From: Chiridota heheva
Taxonomy: Eukaryota > Echinodermata > Holothuroidea > Apodida > Chiridotidae
Reading direction: 5' to 3'
Assembly: GCA_020152595.1 (NCBI GenBank)
Contig: JAIGNY010004522.1
Location: forward strand, 229,501-293,500
DNA: 64,000 bases
Position 1 is the stretch's first letter. Each line of letters begins with the position of its first letter. This document shows positions 12,236-27,942 of the stretch, piece by piece. The notes under the pieces were generated by a model. That model was not told the DNA's origin. It made no database searches and saw only the letters and a list, made by a program, of their open reading frames with translations. The position numbers and the translations under genes were made by a program.

Positions 12236-12779
12236 TCCCCCTTAGAGAGGGTAACCTTCCTACGACCTGCTAACACACATGGGAGATTAAGAATTACACG
12301 ACATTATTTATACCGGTCTTCGTCCCATTCATAGATCGCAAATATTCAAAATTCCCCCAAAAATTTGATCAGCGATAATTCAAAAACTTTTCAAAGTTAC
12401 AGACTTTTAATACTGCTATTTCCTTTCCAATGGGAAACCCATTTGTTTGTATGTACATATATTTTTGTATAGTTATCTATACTGAATTAGCCTGTAAATC
12501 TAATCTTTGAAAATGATTTTAACGTCTTCTCCACATCTAGATGATAACCTGATAACTGCATGTCTCGGTGGCTAAGATCCTTTTATTCTTTTTAAATTAT
12601 CCTTTATCCATCCCAAAGGAATCTTGAAATTTTATTCTGTTAGGGAGATATTCAAGCTTAACGGTATATGGACGTGTGCGTGTATAGAGGCAACATTAGC
12701 TAGATTGCTTTAAAATCTACTAAAAATCATCATAGTAACAAAAAAAATCATCAAAATTGGTTCAACAGTGACCATTTGA

Positions 12780-13378
12780 CAACATTTTTTTAAATCTAAG
12801 CCTAATGTATCACGTCACATCCTGATATTCCTCAAAGCCTTTACGCGTTTTATTGTAATTCTCCTGGGACATTGTGGCTCAAAAACGATTGGGGAAAAAA
12901 AAAAATGGGGAAATTTTGTCTCATGGGGCAAGAGCCTATAAATCGGACGAAATATGTCACAAACTTTTCTTGGGGAGAGTGGGGAGTGGGGGAAGGGGGG
13001 CAAAGTGATCTCGTTTGGGGAAAATTCCCCCATGCACCCTCCCCCTAGCACCGCCACTGTATATCAGGAGAGTAAAGTAAAACATAATTTAGAATGGCAA
13101 TTATAATTTACTACCTGAAGAAAGGTTAAAGAAGAAAAGTTCATTTGTTAAAAACAAAATCATTAATTTTCTACAATCATTAAGAACGAAAGGATTAGGG
13201 CGTTAATATTCCACAGTAGACTTTCAACACATATAAGATAGAACTTTAAAGTTAAATATCTCCTAAACGGAATACGAAATTGACGTAGTTTCTTGTGCAT
13301 TTTGTACGCGGTTTAAAAGTTCTCTTTCACATAAAATGAACTTGCAATTGACCATCGAAATAATCTTTGAAAGTTTAC
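12780..13378. mobile_element. 'AAAGGATTAG' family, copy 3 (diverged, interrupted)
   Basis: Blocks GATATTCCTCAAAGCCTTTA (12822), TAATTTACTACCTGAAGAAAG (13105) and AACTTTAAAGTTAAATATCT (13243), then CTCTTTCACATAAAATGAAC, follow the order of copy 1. About 200 bp of unrelated G-rich sequence (12860-13065) separates the first two blocks. Confidence 0.5.
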
Positions 13379-13652
13379 GTCTGTATTTTCTATATAGCTA
13401 CCAAAATAGGAAAAGGGGAGATATATAATTCACACAAACCCACCTCCGCGTATGCGATAATAAACGTCCATGCCCATAGGCGCCAGAAGCGGGAGGGGGC
13501 ATATTGGCCCCAACCTTTCATAAGTGTCATAAGTGGGTGTCCCCTCCCCACCTACCACTCAACTTAGAAGTTACAAATGTATCATTTAGACCAATTGTAT
13601 CTGTTTGAATAAGAATATCAAATTACTGGAACGGATTAAATATTTTTTACTC

Positions 13653-13923
13653 AGATGACCATAAACCTACAAACATGACTATACATGATACAAGTGAAAA
13701 GAGTCTTTGTAAGAAAACAATCGATCTAATTGACACATACATCACTTCAAATTCATTCTCCGTCGAAAAATACCTCCGGCAAAAATACTTCCTTGCTTTG
13801 GATCTACACCATGCTGAGTTGGATCGACACTTCAACTATTACACAGCAGCTAACGGACTAACGGAGGTGCCGTATACACTTCCCGCCACAAATACAGCAA
13901 CTTTATGGAATGACGTTGCCTGA
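13653..13923 (+). CDS. Exon-like ORF, unknown protein
   Basis: An open frame follows a good splice acceptor (TTTTTTACTCAG ending 13652) and runs to TGA at 13921-13923; an in-frame ATG is at 13676. Its composition is unlike the neighbouring translations: mixed charged and hydrophobic residues, e.g. LIDTYITSNSFSVEKYLRQK, then LALDLHHAELDRHFNYYTAA. It reads as a possible terminal exon of about 90 residues. I do not recognise the family. No partner exon or start was found nearby, so it may equally be a chance frame. Confidence 0.3.
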
Positions 13924-14194
13924 CCAACATATCAAAATGTGAGAGATTTTTACCTGTCGGTATTCCTGATTCTTTAAGACGAAATACATATGTAATGAAA
14001 TTATATAAATATACATTTGTTGTATATGATTTTCACCAAATATTATAGGCCTTAACGTAATAGTAACTTAAGGGTAGGTAAGACTTGGCAATCAATGTAT
14101 TCTCAACGCGAATGCAACATGTAAGTCTAAAGCTTCTTTTCGTTTTAGCAATTCTTTCAAAGAAAAACAATTCCACGAAAACTACACCCAGGGA

Positions 14195-14350
14195 CGTAGC
14201 CACAGGGGGACTTGCGCTCCCTTTCAGAGGCTCTGCCCCTGTTGCTCCCAAATCAAACGACAACACATTGTTTAACCATCATTAATCTCGCCCCCGCAAA
14301 ATGTAACCATGCCCCACTCCCCCATCCCCTTCCCCTCCCCCTCCCGCCAA
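14195..14350. other. Transposon-like remnant with GACGTAGCCAC and C-rich block
   Basis: CAGGGACGTAGCCACAGGGG and a C/T tract at about 14308-14350 resemble the ends of short non-autonomous elements of the type seen complete at 29909-30216, but no matching inverted arm was found. Confidence 0.3.
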
Positions 14351-14499
14351 ATGCCAGTGTCTATAGCTACGACCACTGACTATACCTCAATTGCAAAAAC
14401 TAAGGCAGAAATCATTTATCCAAAAAGGAAAGTAAAAGGCAAGTTTAATACAAAAAGCTGAACGGTTCCTGGTGTATAAAAAAAAAAGTACGAAATCTC

Positions 14500-14945
14500 C
14501 AGAGAATATCAAAATTGGGGAAATTATTAACACTATGAAATTGAAAAAAATATCGAAGAAAATTACCCAAAAATGAAATTACCCGAAATTTTCTGAAAAT
14601 TGAAGAAAAACTACCTATGAACGAAATCTACTGAAAATAGACAAAAACTTCCTGAAATCGAAGAAAATTATTGAAATTTCCCGAAAGCTGAAGATTTCCT
14701 TAAAATTAAAGATTTCGGGAAAATTGACAAAAACTTCATGAAATCGAAGAAAATCATAAAGTTGAAATTTCAACGAAATTAACATACAAAAACTTACTGA
14801 CAATCAATGAAAATTTCCCGAAAACTGAAGATCCACCCCTTCCCCACCCACCTGGAAAATAAAAAAAAAAAAAAATGAGGAGATTTTCTGATTAACATCA
14901 ACATTTAATGGAAACTTAATTGACCAGTGAAAATTTTGTAACCGG
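14500..14945. repeat. GAAAATT-type array, copy C, with shared right flank
   Basis: Phrases such as CCCGAAATTTTCTGAAAATT and GAAGAAAATTACCC, degenerate, about 330 bp. They are followed by ATGGAAACTTAATTGACCAG TGAAAATTTTGTAACC, shared with the right side of copy B. Confidence 0.6.
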
Positions 14946-15636
14946 AAAGTGTTTTCCTGACCCTTTCTATACGTCACTGCATATTTGATAATAAAGAAGC
15001 CCGTGCAATAGGGATGTGGGGCTTGCGGGATTTCTCCCTCCCCCAAATTATTGAAAAGGTCCAAGTTTTGTCGACCAAGGGCATATTGAGGAAATTGTGT
15101 GCAAAGCATCTCCAATTTCTCAAACTGAACCTTTTCTATACTGTTTTTACATAATACTGACTTATCATGAACGAATTGCCGTGTCCAATTACCGACTAGA
15201 CATAACATACGGCCGATTTATCAATATGTTTTTCTACATAAGTAGTGATTTATCACGAGCGACTTGCCGGGTCCAATAATTTACCGACAAGACAAAAAAT
15301 ACCGAAAGATTTATTTAAACTCCCGGTAGGTTCGCCCCTCGGTATTCAGTCGATGTTTTCCTACTCCGACACTCTAGGTTTCCAAAATTAACCATTCATT
15401 TTTTTTCTAATTTGATCAACTTCAATGACCCGTGAGGAACATGATGGTCAGGCACCATAAAGTTGCATAGTTTTATTGTTGGAAGTTTTCTGTAGTGCTG
15501 AATCTAAATTTGCACGGAATGTTGGGGTTCTTCTTGTTTCGCCTATCTGTCTATAGGCAGATAGGTCCGAGACCTCTCCTCCATTCCTCCGTGATCTAAA
15601 CGTGTGCTTTAAGTGACAGCTGAATCGCAGGCCGTA

Positions 15637-16365
15637 GAAGGTTATAATGTACTATAGCGACAGGAAGGTTATAATATACTATAGCGACAGGAAGGTTATA
15701 ATGTACTATAGCGACAGGAAGGTTAAATTGTACTATCGCGACAGGAAGGTTATAATGTACTATAGCGACAGGAAGGTTATAATGTACTATAGCGACAGGA
15801 AGGTTATAATGTACTATAGCGACAGGAAGGTTATAATGTACTATAGCGACATGAAGGTTATAATGTACTAAGCGACATGAAGGTTATAATGTACTATAGC
15901 GACAGAAAGGTTATAATGTGCTATAGCGACAGGAAGGTCATAATGTACTATAGCGACAGGAAGGGTATAATGTACTAAGCGACAGGAAGGTTATAATGTA
16001 CTATAGCGACAGGAAGGTTATGATGTACTATAGCGACAGGAAGGTTATAATGTACTATAGCGACAGGAAGGTTATAATGAACTATAGCGACAGGAAGGTT
16101 ATAATGTACTAAGCGATAGGAAGGTTATAATGTACTATATCGACAGAAAGGTTATAATGTACTATAGCGACAGGAAGCTTATAATGTACTGTAGCGACAG
16201 GAAGGTTATAATGAACTATAGCGAGAGGAAGGTTATAATGTACTAAGCGACAGGAAGGTTATAATGTACTATAGCGATATAAAGGTTATAATGTACTATA
16301 GCGACAGGAAGGTTATAATGTACTATAGCGACAGGAAGGTTATAATGTACTATAGCGACAGGAAG
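15637..16365. repeat. 27-bp minisatellite, about 27 copies
   Basis: The unit contains GGTTATAATGTACTATAGCG followed by ACAGGAA. A few copies lose two bases (ACTAAGCG). The unit length is a multiple of three, which creates a spurious open frame (YYSDRKVIM repeated). Confidence 0.95.
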
Positions 16366-18371
<2,006 letters not shown>

Positions 18372-19189
18372 TTTTATGACCCCTGTAGCTTGTCGTGACC
18401 ACATTCTGACATTAGCCTTTTCCTGGACTTACATCAGCATTTAAATGAATTTATTATCAAACGACAATATGTATAATTTCTGGAGACATGTGCTGATCAA
18501 AGAGAAAAAACAAGATAACATGTATTTTGCATCTTACTTCTGAATAATTATAAAAGTACAATTGCTAAACTGTGGAAGGAAAGTTGATGACTACTTTAAT
18601 TTGATTATCAAAAATCTAAACTGGTCAAACCAGAAGCGCAGGGGCTACACAGTCATCATGCATTCAATAGGCACTTAGCCCTTAATTCCCAGCGAGAGCT
18701 TGCTACTTAAGCAAGGCATATTACATCCGCTTGCTTCAGCTTATGCAGGTGCATTATATACCTACATGTATTGCCAAAGAAGTAATATGGAACGTACAGA
18801 TTTTGTCCAGAAAGAATAATTGACTCTCATTCGTGTATACTGTACCAGCCGTATCACGCACTTGTTTTACGCGACTCCTGAAAAAAGCTAAACTAAAATT
18901 ATGCTCAATCAAGAAAGGCGCCTGCATTTGATTTTCTGTACACAAATTTCATGAGATCTTAGTCATATTTGTGTCACAAAGTTGTGAATTGAGATCAACA
19001 CCTCCTAACATCTGACCCCGCATTGGTATCAAATACAAAAGCTCACGATTGTCAATGACTGTTATAGTAGTCTGTAGAATTGCAAGACAGGTCGACGACA
19101 CACCAAGATCTGAAGATCTGAATAATTAATCATCCAACATATACATGTCCCCATAGCCATAGTTGCTCTAAAATCCCTCTATATGGATC

Positions 19190-19860
19190 GTTATGCAAAG
19201 TGGTGGCGTTTTTAGCCATGTCCCCATAGCCCTAATTTTAGTGACCAGTGACCACAGCGAACATTTTGAGGTATACATTGCTGCCACCATTATTGCTTTA
19301 ATGTATTTGGAGTTAAATAGTTGGTATACTATAGACACAGGTCGAACTGAATGGATAACTAAATCTAACTTGACCTCTGTGGTGAATCATTTGCGGTTTT
19401 GATGTATGAACTGAATAGTAATACACTTGTTTATAGCTTGTATGGAGATGGCATTGGGGTTGAATTTGTTGTAATAATTAAATGGTCTATAGATGTGATA
19501 CAAAGGAAAAGCATAGAATTTGTATGCCATTGCTGTGCCTTTTGATCAAAAGACAGATCTTAACATTAATTTGTACAAAAGAACTGTAGTGTTTTTAGAA
19601 CCATGTCCTGTCATTCTGACCAACAGTAAGCTAATTTTAGTACTGTGGGACATACAGCGAACTTCCAGTTTGCCACCATTATTGCTTTAATGTGAAAAAG
19701 GAGAGAATTTGTTGAGTTAAATAGTTGGTATACTATAGACAGTACAGGCGGAGAACTGAGATGGATAGTTCTCATTCTCTAAAAATCTGACCAGTGCTGA
19801 GAAAGGTGCTTAAAGTGAATCATTTGAAGAAAATATTCGGTTTTGACCATATATGGTACC
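19190..19860. repeat. Local duplication
   Basis: TTATTGCTTTAATGT, then GAGTTAAATAGTTGGTATAC TATAGACA and a later GTGAATCATTTG, occur at 19289-19395 and again at 19679-19830, with small insertions in the second copy. Non-coding. Confidence 0.6.
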
Positions 19861-20261
19861 TGCACCTATTATGGGGAACAACAAAAGTGACAAAACCCCG
19901 ATGGAGATGGCACCTAGACATTTTGAAATGTAATACTGGAAGCAAAAGCGATTTTGAGAGAAGAATTAATGTGACCAAAGACCCTTCCATTTGCTAATTT
20001 GAGTTGTTCAACTTGCATGTTAGAGCTATTGTTTGTGATGGTGCTTCACAGAATAGAAAGCATTTAATAGTGATTTGGAGTAGACAACCATTTAGAGTTG
20101 GAGAGTTTAATCTACTTTTGTGATGCTCCACAAGTTTATAAGTTAACACATGAGCACATTTCCAGCAGCTGGCCCTTATTTGCAATTATTTAAAGTTTAG
20201 ACTGCCACTGCAAATTGCTTTAATCCAAAATACCAGTGACATTAGCACAACAGGGTTTTGA

Positions 20262-20580
20262 GTCACATGTTCATCTTATATGAAAGAGATTGTTTGAAAA
20301 TCTTATCCACCAATTATTTATTATTGTTTTATTTTAAAGAAGCAGGTGGTATATTATAAATACTCCTTCCTGATTCAGTTTTATTACTTTTTAGATATAT
20401 CCTATGATTTATAAGCCACAAAATTGCAGTGACAAAATATGATAGAATATATAAAGACAGGAATTTTGACATCCCAAGTACTGATTTCTAATTCCCTATT
20501 CAAATGATATCAAACTTGGAATATTCCCTTAACGGGATAAGATTTTTGAATGCTTTCACCATTTTGTTTGTTATGAGATG
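20262..20580. mobile_element. 'AAAGGATTAG' family, copy 4 (partial)
   Basis: TTCATCTTATATGAAAGAG, GGTGGTATATTATAAATACT and GATTTATAAGCCACA, then GACAAAATATGATAGAATA, match copy 2 in order. Both terminal repeats are incomplete. Confidence 0.6.
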
Positions 20581-21282
20581 GCTGCTTAGTACCGTATGAA
20601 ATACACCAAAATTGCTCCATGATTGCCATAGTTTTGCTTTCCAAATCTAAAATCAGTATAAATCATCATTTTTATGGAAAAATATGTATGGATAGAAAGA
20701 ACAGGTTTTCTGAAATATCAGTCCTCTCAAAAATATAGAATTTCCTCATGGTAATAATTAAACTGCCAAACAACTTGTGCACAATATTTTATCCCCTAAT
20801 TTTAGTGACCAGTGTTTATGGTACACCTAACATGGGGTTGCATTGAATTTGTTGTAATACACTTGTTTTAAAGTCATTGACATTATTTTTTCAAAAGAGC
20901 CATATGTTTAAGTTGATTGAAAATGGTGGGAATTTAAAGATAACGGGGTTGATTCATTTGCAAATTGCAAGATCGCTACATTGAAATAATATTGCACAAA
21001 AATGGAAAGTAATAATTAAATTTGTTTTGAATTTCCTACTGAAAGGGCATCATTTTTGCACTCTTTTTTAAATATCTGGACATTCAGAAGTCAATAACAT
21101 GAAAAATTTCTTCATCTAACATTGTTTACAACAGGAATAGTGAATACAAGAGGCATCAAAAGATGAAGTCAATATGCAGGATTCATGATAAATGCAATGT
21201 ATCTGATATGGGGCTCTTATTGTGAAAACGGTCGCATGGATAACTGTTGAAAACGATATATGACTGTACAAAGAGAAAAATC

Positions 21283-21605
21283 AGGGACATGGATTTATGT
21301 GTTTTGTTGGGATGTAGGCCTAGATGTAATTGCATGGGCCTCCAACATTTTCGAATAAATTTATCTCACACAACAGTGGCGATTTTTTTCTTTCTCATGA
21401 GTAGGGGTTTTGAAATACTATCTCTGAAATCCTTAACATCCTTAACAGGATAGAAATCTGGAACATGAATTTATGTGTTTTGTTGGGATGTAGATGTAAT
21501 TGCATGCGCTTCGCAACATTTCCAAACAAAATTAACTCACAAGAGTGGCGATTTTTTTTCTTTCTCAGAAGTGGGGTTCTGAGACATAATCTCTGAAATC
21601 CTTTA
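21283..21605. repeat. Tandem duplication, about 165 bp
   Basis: TTTATGTGTTTTGTTGGGAT followed by GTAG, ATGTAATTGCATG, and later GTGGCGATTTTTTTCTTTCTC and CTCTGAAATCCTT, is present at 21292-21435 and 21466-21604. The first copy has an extra GCCTA. Confidence 0.75.
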
Positions 21606-22689
21606 AATTCAAGAGGCCAGTTGTAAAACAGTATCAGCTAATGTAGCCAGATAATGCCTTAGCAACCTACCGAACCAGTTCTGCGGGGACCTCGAAGTTT
21701 TCAAAAACATTTTTTTCTAATTGTTTTTTTTCTTCAAATTTGAAAGATTTGAAAATGGTTTTGAAAAGTGGGCGCATATTTTGAAGAGATAAATTTAGGT
21801 GGGATCTAATAATTAGGGAAAGGTAGGGGGGGGGGTCAACCCCTCTTCCCCGCCCTTCCGCCCTGCGTGCCTTTGAGGATCGTATTATCACTGATTAACA
21901 GTATAACAGGATCCAAATAGTTAACAATATGACTATATTAACAAACAATTTTTTATCTAAAATATTTCATTTTCATCTCTTCATTGGTTTAAGCTTAAAC
22001 TCAAACATAGGCGCGGCTCGCCATATGTGGCGAGAAAGGAGGGGGGGGGAGGAGACAATTTGCCAACCACTGTTTTTTAAAAAGAATGCATGAGTTGTCC
22101 CTTATTGCATGGGTCTATAGCAGCAATTTGGCTTGGGGTGAGGTGGGGGAGTATGAATTTGATGACCAATAAGTTACCGTTAAAAAGACATTTCAACTTA
22201 CCTTCAATCCAAAAAAAAGTGGGGAAAGCACCCATGCTGCCAGGTCCCTGTATTGAAAGGGGTAAGGCGGACAATGTCCTCCAAAGTTTTCCAACCATTT
22301 TTATTAAAAAATGTACAATAATCAAAATTTTCGGAAAATTTTAGATATGATTTAGGGGACTACATATTTGTCTGAGGCCCAAACATTTTTTTAATCAGGG
22401 TGCGAATCTTCAATGTTAATGGAATCCGAATAATATTTCAAAGATTCAAAATTTATGTTTTCAAGTCTCAAATATCAATTTTTTTTATTTTGGGACCTTC
22501 TAATCGAGCGTCAGGGGAAATTTTACCCTGCCGCTGACCACTTCTCAAAGGGCCAGCTGGACTATTTCAGTCCCGAACAGTTCTGGTTGAAGTTTATTGT
22601 AGAATGATTTTGCTCCTTCTCAAAAAAAAAAAAAAAAAAAAAAGCATTTCCGACAAAAAAGAATCTACCCGATAGGCGACAGACTGAGA

Positions 22690-23030
22690 CTTTATACATT
22701 GAACTTCCCAAAATGGGAAATTTTCCCCGCAATTTCGTAGTTTGCCAGGAAAGTGATAACTTTCCCGACAAAATGCACAATTTTTTAGACAAAATGCAGA
22801 ATTTTCCCAACAAGTTTTTAAGAAAATCTGTACTTTATAAGCAGTTTGTTTGAAATTTCAACATAACTTATTAAGTCATGAAAATTATAAATAAAAATTG
22901 CAGTTTGTCCTGAAAATAGTGCTGTTTTTCGAAAATTTATATCTTTTCCAACAAACTGTACACTTTTTCCGACAGTTTTCGAAAAAATGATTTTAAATGT
23001 TGAAATTCGGATAAACTGCAAAATTATCCC
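22690..23030. repeat. GAAAATT-type array, copy D (variant)
   Basis: Degenerate phrases CCCGACAAAATGCACAATTT and TAGACAAAATGCAGAATTTT, with CCGACAGTTTTCGAAAAAA. Composition and step length are like the other arrays, but the core word differs. Confidence 0.45.
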
Positions 23031-23059
23031 AAAAAAGTGTCAATGTTTTCTCGGTTAAA

Positions 23060-26000
23060 TTGTGGGAAAATTATTCATGTGGAATTTGGGATGAATGGAT
23101 CACAGTTTTGTACTAAGTACTCTCTCTTAGTTATGTCTTTGGCTATATGTTTTTCCCCGGGACCTCTTCATAAAAAAGCAAAAAACAAAACTGCATCAAA
23201 CCTCTTATAACGCAGAAACCAAAAGGTGGTAAAATGTGATCCCCCGCCCCCCTTCTCCTCCCCTCCCTTTAAAATTTTTATGGATCCACACCTGATTTTT
23301 TCCATCTCTGGGCATCATTCCTCAATCATCATCACGGTAAAAGAAAGCACCTTAAAATTACGGTAAACACTATTTACATGTCTTTTGCTGAATTACAAAG
23401 TCCTTCGCATCCAATGACAGAAATTTGTACATTATTTGGTAATGTTCTCCAGAAATCACTTACAAGAAGCCCTTTGGGAGGAAGAGGGAAAAAAGAGGGG
23501 GGCTAACCGGGCAATGGCCGCGAGGGAGAAATGGCTTATCAACTAAGAAAAATAGTCTCGTTCCGGGACAGTGCTTCTGTCCCGGGACGACAGCGTTTAC
23601 GTAAATATTTGCCTAAAAACTTTGAAATGTACAATCCACCCCCATCCCATTTGATCACCACACTGGATGTGGATGTTTTAACAGACATCTTCCCCACTTT
23701 GGGCCAACCCACCGCCACCAGCACAATATAGAGCCATTTGATTTTGCCAAGGTTATCAGTTTATGGCCTAAAAAGTTATGTAATTTCATTGTGAAAAGTG
23801 AGGAACATGGCCTACCATCAATGATAAATAAATGAAATCTGGCTGCCTGGAGACAAGTAAGTCATCCCCCTTCATATTATCAGACATGCAACAATAATAG
23901 TCTGGACATGGAAACAGTTTGCCAAGGATGTACAACTGACATGTATACACTACGCCTCAAAGACTGAAACTTGAAAGATGTTTTTTTTTATTCAGTTACG
24001 ACCTTCAGTTGTTTCGAGATGTCAGTAGCAAAATGAGATGTAGATGTAGCGAAGTGATTTTTAAATACCACTTTTTTTCTTTAAAGATCAAAATGTTACT
24101 TCATGAACCCATTTGGAGTAAAGATTATGTAGAACTAAACAATCGAATCTTTTCCTAATCCTTTGGCGTTAACAAGGTTAGCTGAATTAAATTTATTTTC
24201 TTACGTGCGGCTTTCCAGAAATGTACTAGAAAACTAAATAAAAGTGAAAATCCACATCAACAAATTCTTTCAATAGTGACCAACATGATTCGAGGGTCAT
24301 CAGGTCATGTAATGTTGCTTCACCCATGCACATACTGACATAGCAGCAAGAAGAGTTCTTGGCCAACATGCCAAGGGAAGAGGACGCCAGAAACAATCTG
24401 GTGTCACAAGTTCTGTTTCATATTAGTCAGCATATTCTACTCAAATATCTACATTTTGCTTGACTAGGTTCATTTTTGTGCCACGGAATATTGAAAAGAC
24501 AAAAAAGGTGATTGACTACTCTTTCCCAAGCATGCGAAGTGTCATACACTTACATGTCATTAAAATTAAATATTTTGTCAAACAGCTTTAGTCTAGAGGT
24601 CCTCTACCTTGTGGCATATTTACCTCAAAATAACCGAAGACGGAAGCAAAAGTACATGTATATGCATCACCAGAAAATATTAAAGGAAGGGAAAAGGGAG
24701 GGGGGCGGGTTTCGAATTTATAAGCAACGGAGCGTAATTTGAAGTGGGGGCGCAAAGGTCTGAGTAAACCTTTTTAGGTAATATAATGGAAATAGGCCAT
24801 ATTTTACCCAGGAACCTTAACTATAGTGCATTGCAATTTAATTGATATAGTTTCACTCTTTTTCCCAGACGTGCATGGCATTGTACGATACGCGTAGCGT
24901 AAATTATCTCGATATTTACAAGTAGTCCTGGAACTTTTAGGCTCCCTTGGTAGGGTCAAGGCGCAAAGCTCTGGTGGGGGCCAGGGGAAGAATTACCCGG
25001 ATGGTCAGCGATTTGGCCGTCTCTCCAGGTCAGTTTTGGTCCGTCTTAAAACTTATAATATGAGTTTCATGTACTAGATTTTTTAAGTTTGATCAAAGAC
25101 GTGACATATAACATGCGTAGGAAGGTGAAATTTTCCGGCAGAACATATAGCGACACCCGGAGCTCAATCCATAGGGGCACTTCTCGTTAGCGCATATGGG
25201 AGAAAACACGATTTGCACTTCGTTGAAGTTACTAAAGGTAGCACAGAGCTAAATATTTGCCTTATTGAAACCTATGATAAAAGCGTTAAGTTCGGAGTCT
25301 TTTCCATACAAGAAAGCGAAAGATTTTGTGACTTTTGTGAGGTTTCTGAAAAATATGTTCTATTATCTTTTGGATGAGGTTAATTTCAAAAGGTGGTTAC
25401 CGGAGGTTTTGGGCCCGAAGTCAAAAGATAGTAAATACCTCATTTGACAACACTATTTTCAGTATTGCTGCATGGTAAAATAGCTCCCCAATTTTTTTTC
25501 TGAAGATGATTTTAACCAAATTCTATATTCAATGTCATGACATATTCTTTTCATCTGTTCATACACCTACTAAAATTTTCAAGTCTTGGACTTGTTCCTT
25601 CGTAAATGGCGGCCCATCAAAAATGTTTATTCAGCCTCTTTACTGAGAGTACTCAATTTGCTCTTGCGGATTAATACCTGATTAGTTCCGGACTACCTAG
25701 AGTCGAGTGATCGCAAGTCGGGAAAGTTTTTGTTATGGTCAGCTGCGTACCGAGCAAGTAATTTGCAAATAATCGATAGTTGGGTAATACCATAGGTGGC
25801 GATCCCGGGGGACGGAGTACATGTCCCCAAAATGTTATTGGTGGACGGATATACTTATGCCCCCCTCCCTCCCCACCCTTAAAAATGAAATCTTATATAT
25901 AAAGCCTATGCAAACTTTGACCTGTTTTGTCATTTGACTGTTTGGTCATTTCCATCATTTTAAAGCCTCGTAACCCAATGTGGCATAACTATGGCCCAAC

Positions 26001-26150
26001 GGAGTGGGGACGAGTAGGGCCCTGCGTGCCCATACGGCATAACAGCCCCCACACTATATTTTGCTATGGGTCCCACTACAGACCCTTAGGGTCCAGCCCG
26101 GGGGCTACCTTACTTAGTCCACCCCACCCGCGTGGATTAGCTACTGTTTG
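23060..26150. other. Long stretch without recognisable gene
   Basis: Only short frames. C/G-rich words at 23240-23275, 23485-23525 and 25860-25885. I see no splice-bounded exon or known repeat here. Confidence 0.4.
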
Positions 26151-26159
26151 TGAAGTATA

Positions 26160-27080
26160 TGACATATACAACTTTCAAATAAAGATGATAGATAATATAC
26201 TAATATTAACCAGCACGAACTATAGATAATGGCGTGGGAACCATGGAGGAAACCTTTTTACTAAATCAGTAAGTGTGTTCAGAAAGCTCTAAAGATGTCA
26301 TGTTTTGATGGCCTTAAAATGATACAAAACTTTTGAATAAAGATGAAAAAAATGTTTTAAAAAAATCCATTTGTAAAACTCAGCACGAGCATATTTGTTC
26401 CCAATAAGTTATAGGGGAAGGGGAAGGGAGGGGGGGGGGGCTTGACGAAGATTGCTTGATATATGAGGCCTCATTTTTGTTGGGGAACATAAGCAATATT
26501 GTACTTGCTTGATATATAAGGTTCCCTTCTTTATGGAGAGGGGGAATAAGCATATCCGTCACCCAACAAAATCATTAGAGGGACATATCTGCGTAGGAGC
26601 CTGGTTAGCGGTCCAGGGGGAGATGAATACTCTGAAGATTTATTATTTCTGATGACCCTATAAATGGCTTTAAAATGATGGAAAACTGCCGAACAGTCAT
26701 CTTTTTTAGGGCGAACATAAGCGCGCATATTCGTCATATAACAAAATTATTGGGGGAACATATCGGCGTGGGAACCTGGTTAGGGATCCAAGGGACAATG
26801 GATACTCTGATGATTCGTAACTTTTGATAGCCCTGAGCTGCTAAATGGCTTTTAAATAATGGAAAACTGCAGAACTGTCATCCTTTTTTTTCCTTTTTTT
26901 TATGGGAACATAAGCGCGCATATTCGTCACCTTACAAAATTATAAGTGGGACATATCGGCGTGGGAACGAAGAAGGTTCAGGGCCAGGGACGAGCTTGCC
27001 GGAAGTTTTGAATATTCATTATTTTAATGGCCATTGATGGCTTTTAAATAATGGAAACTTTAGAATAAAGATAACAGATC
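26160..27080. repeat. About 180-bp satellite-like repeat, roughly five diverged units
   Basis: Units share GGGACATATCGGCGTGGGAAC (variants at 26229, 26580, 26757, 26948), ATGGCTTTTAAATAATGGAAA (26663, 26845, 27033) and GAACATAAGCGCGCATATTC GTCA (26538 diverged, 26713, 26907). Spacing is about 175-190 bp. The first two units are the most diverged. Confidence 0.7.
26412..26440 (+). other. Potential G-quadruplex tract
   Basis: Four G-runs of three or more, separated by AA or A and ending in a run of ten G. Matches the G3+N1-7 pattern; formation is inference. Confidence 0.4.
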
Positions 27081-27675
27081 AAAGATTGCATGTTCATATT
27101 GAAGGCGTGGGAAGCACAACCTCTGTAATTTATACACAGAAAACTGCAACATTAAAGAAGACATGAAGTTATTTGAAATCAATTATAAAGAAAAACATTA
27201 GACTTTTATCAAAAACTGTGTTGATGATGTCATATTTAAAGGGCAGTATGAAGAAAATGGCCACGCTCATGTACACGTTATTTTAGACAGAATCAATGCT
27301 TTAATTAATTGGAGAAAAAAAATCTGTTAGATTGCTTTGGAAAATCTAAAATTTGAGCAATAACACAATTTTACGGGTTTACTGTATATAGGTAAATTCC
27401 TAATTTCAAGTTTCTGTTCCTGGCAGCGGTACATGATTTTACATGTTCATTGACTTTAAATGTTCATCAGGAAAAAACAACCTTTTCTTCTTTAATTAAA
27501 GAATTAATTATATTTGTGTTATATTATGAAAGCAACATTGCAGTATCACTGCTTCAGGGCGCATTTTAGGGATCTCCAATAAAAACAACATTAAAACAAT
27601 TTTTCTATAGTCTTTCTCACCAAAGCGATCAGAAGTAGAACAATAATGGTCACTTTCAGACCGAGGCCTAAAACA

Positions 27676-27894
27676 TGTGTCCCCATAACCCTGTCTAAAT
27701 TATGAGTTTCAAAAAATTTAATATCCCAGAATTGTTTGCGATATATTCTTATATAGGCCTATGCCCTTTTCTGTGATCAGGGAGGCACATTAGACAATAT
27801 CCATCTGATTGTCAGTTGAATTTCAACATTGTGGGGACCTAATATGTATATACAGATTGTGGGGACCTAATATATATATACAGATTGTGGGGAC

Positions 27895-27942
<48 letters not shown>

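Noticed and set aside
15647-15871. YYSDRKVIM repeat protein
   Set aside because: By-product of the other 27-bp minisatellite.
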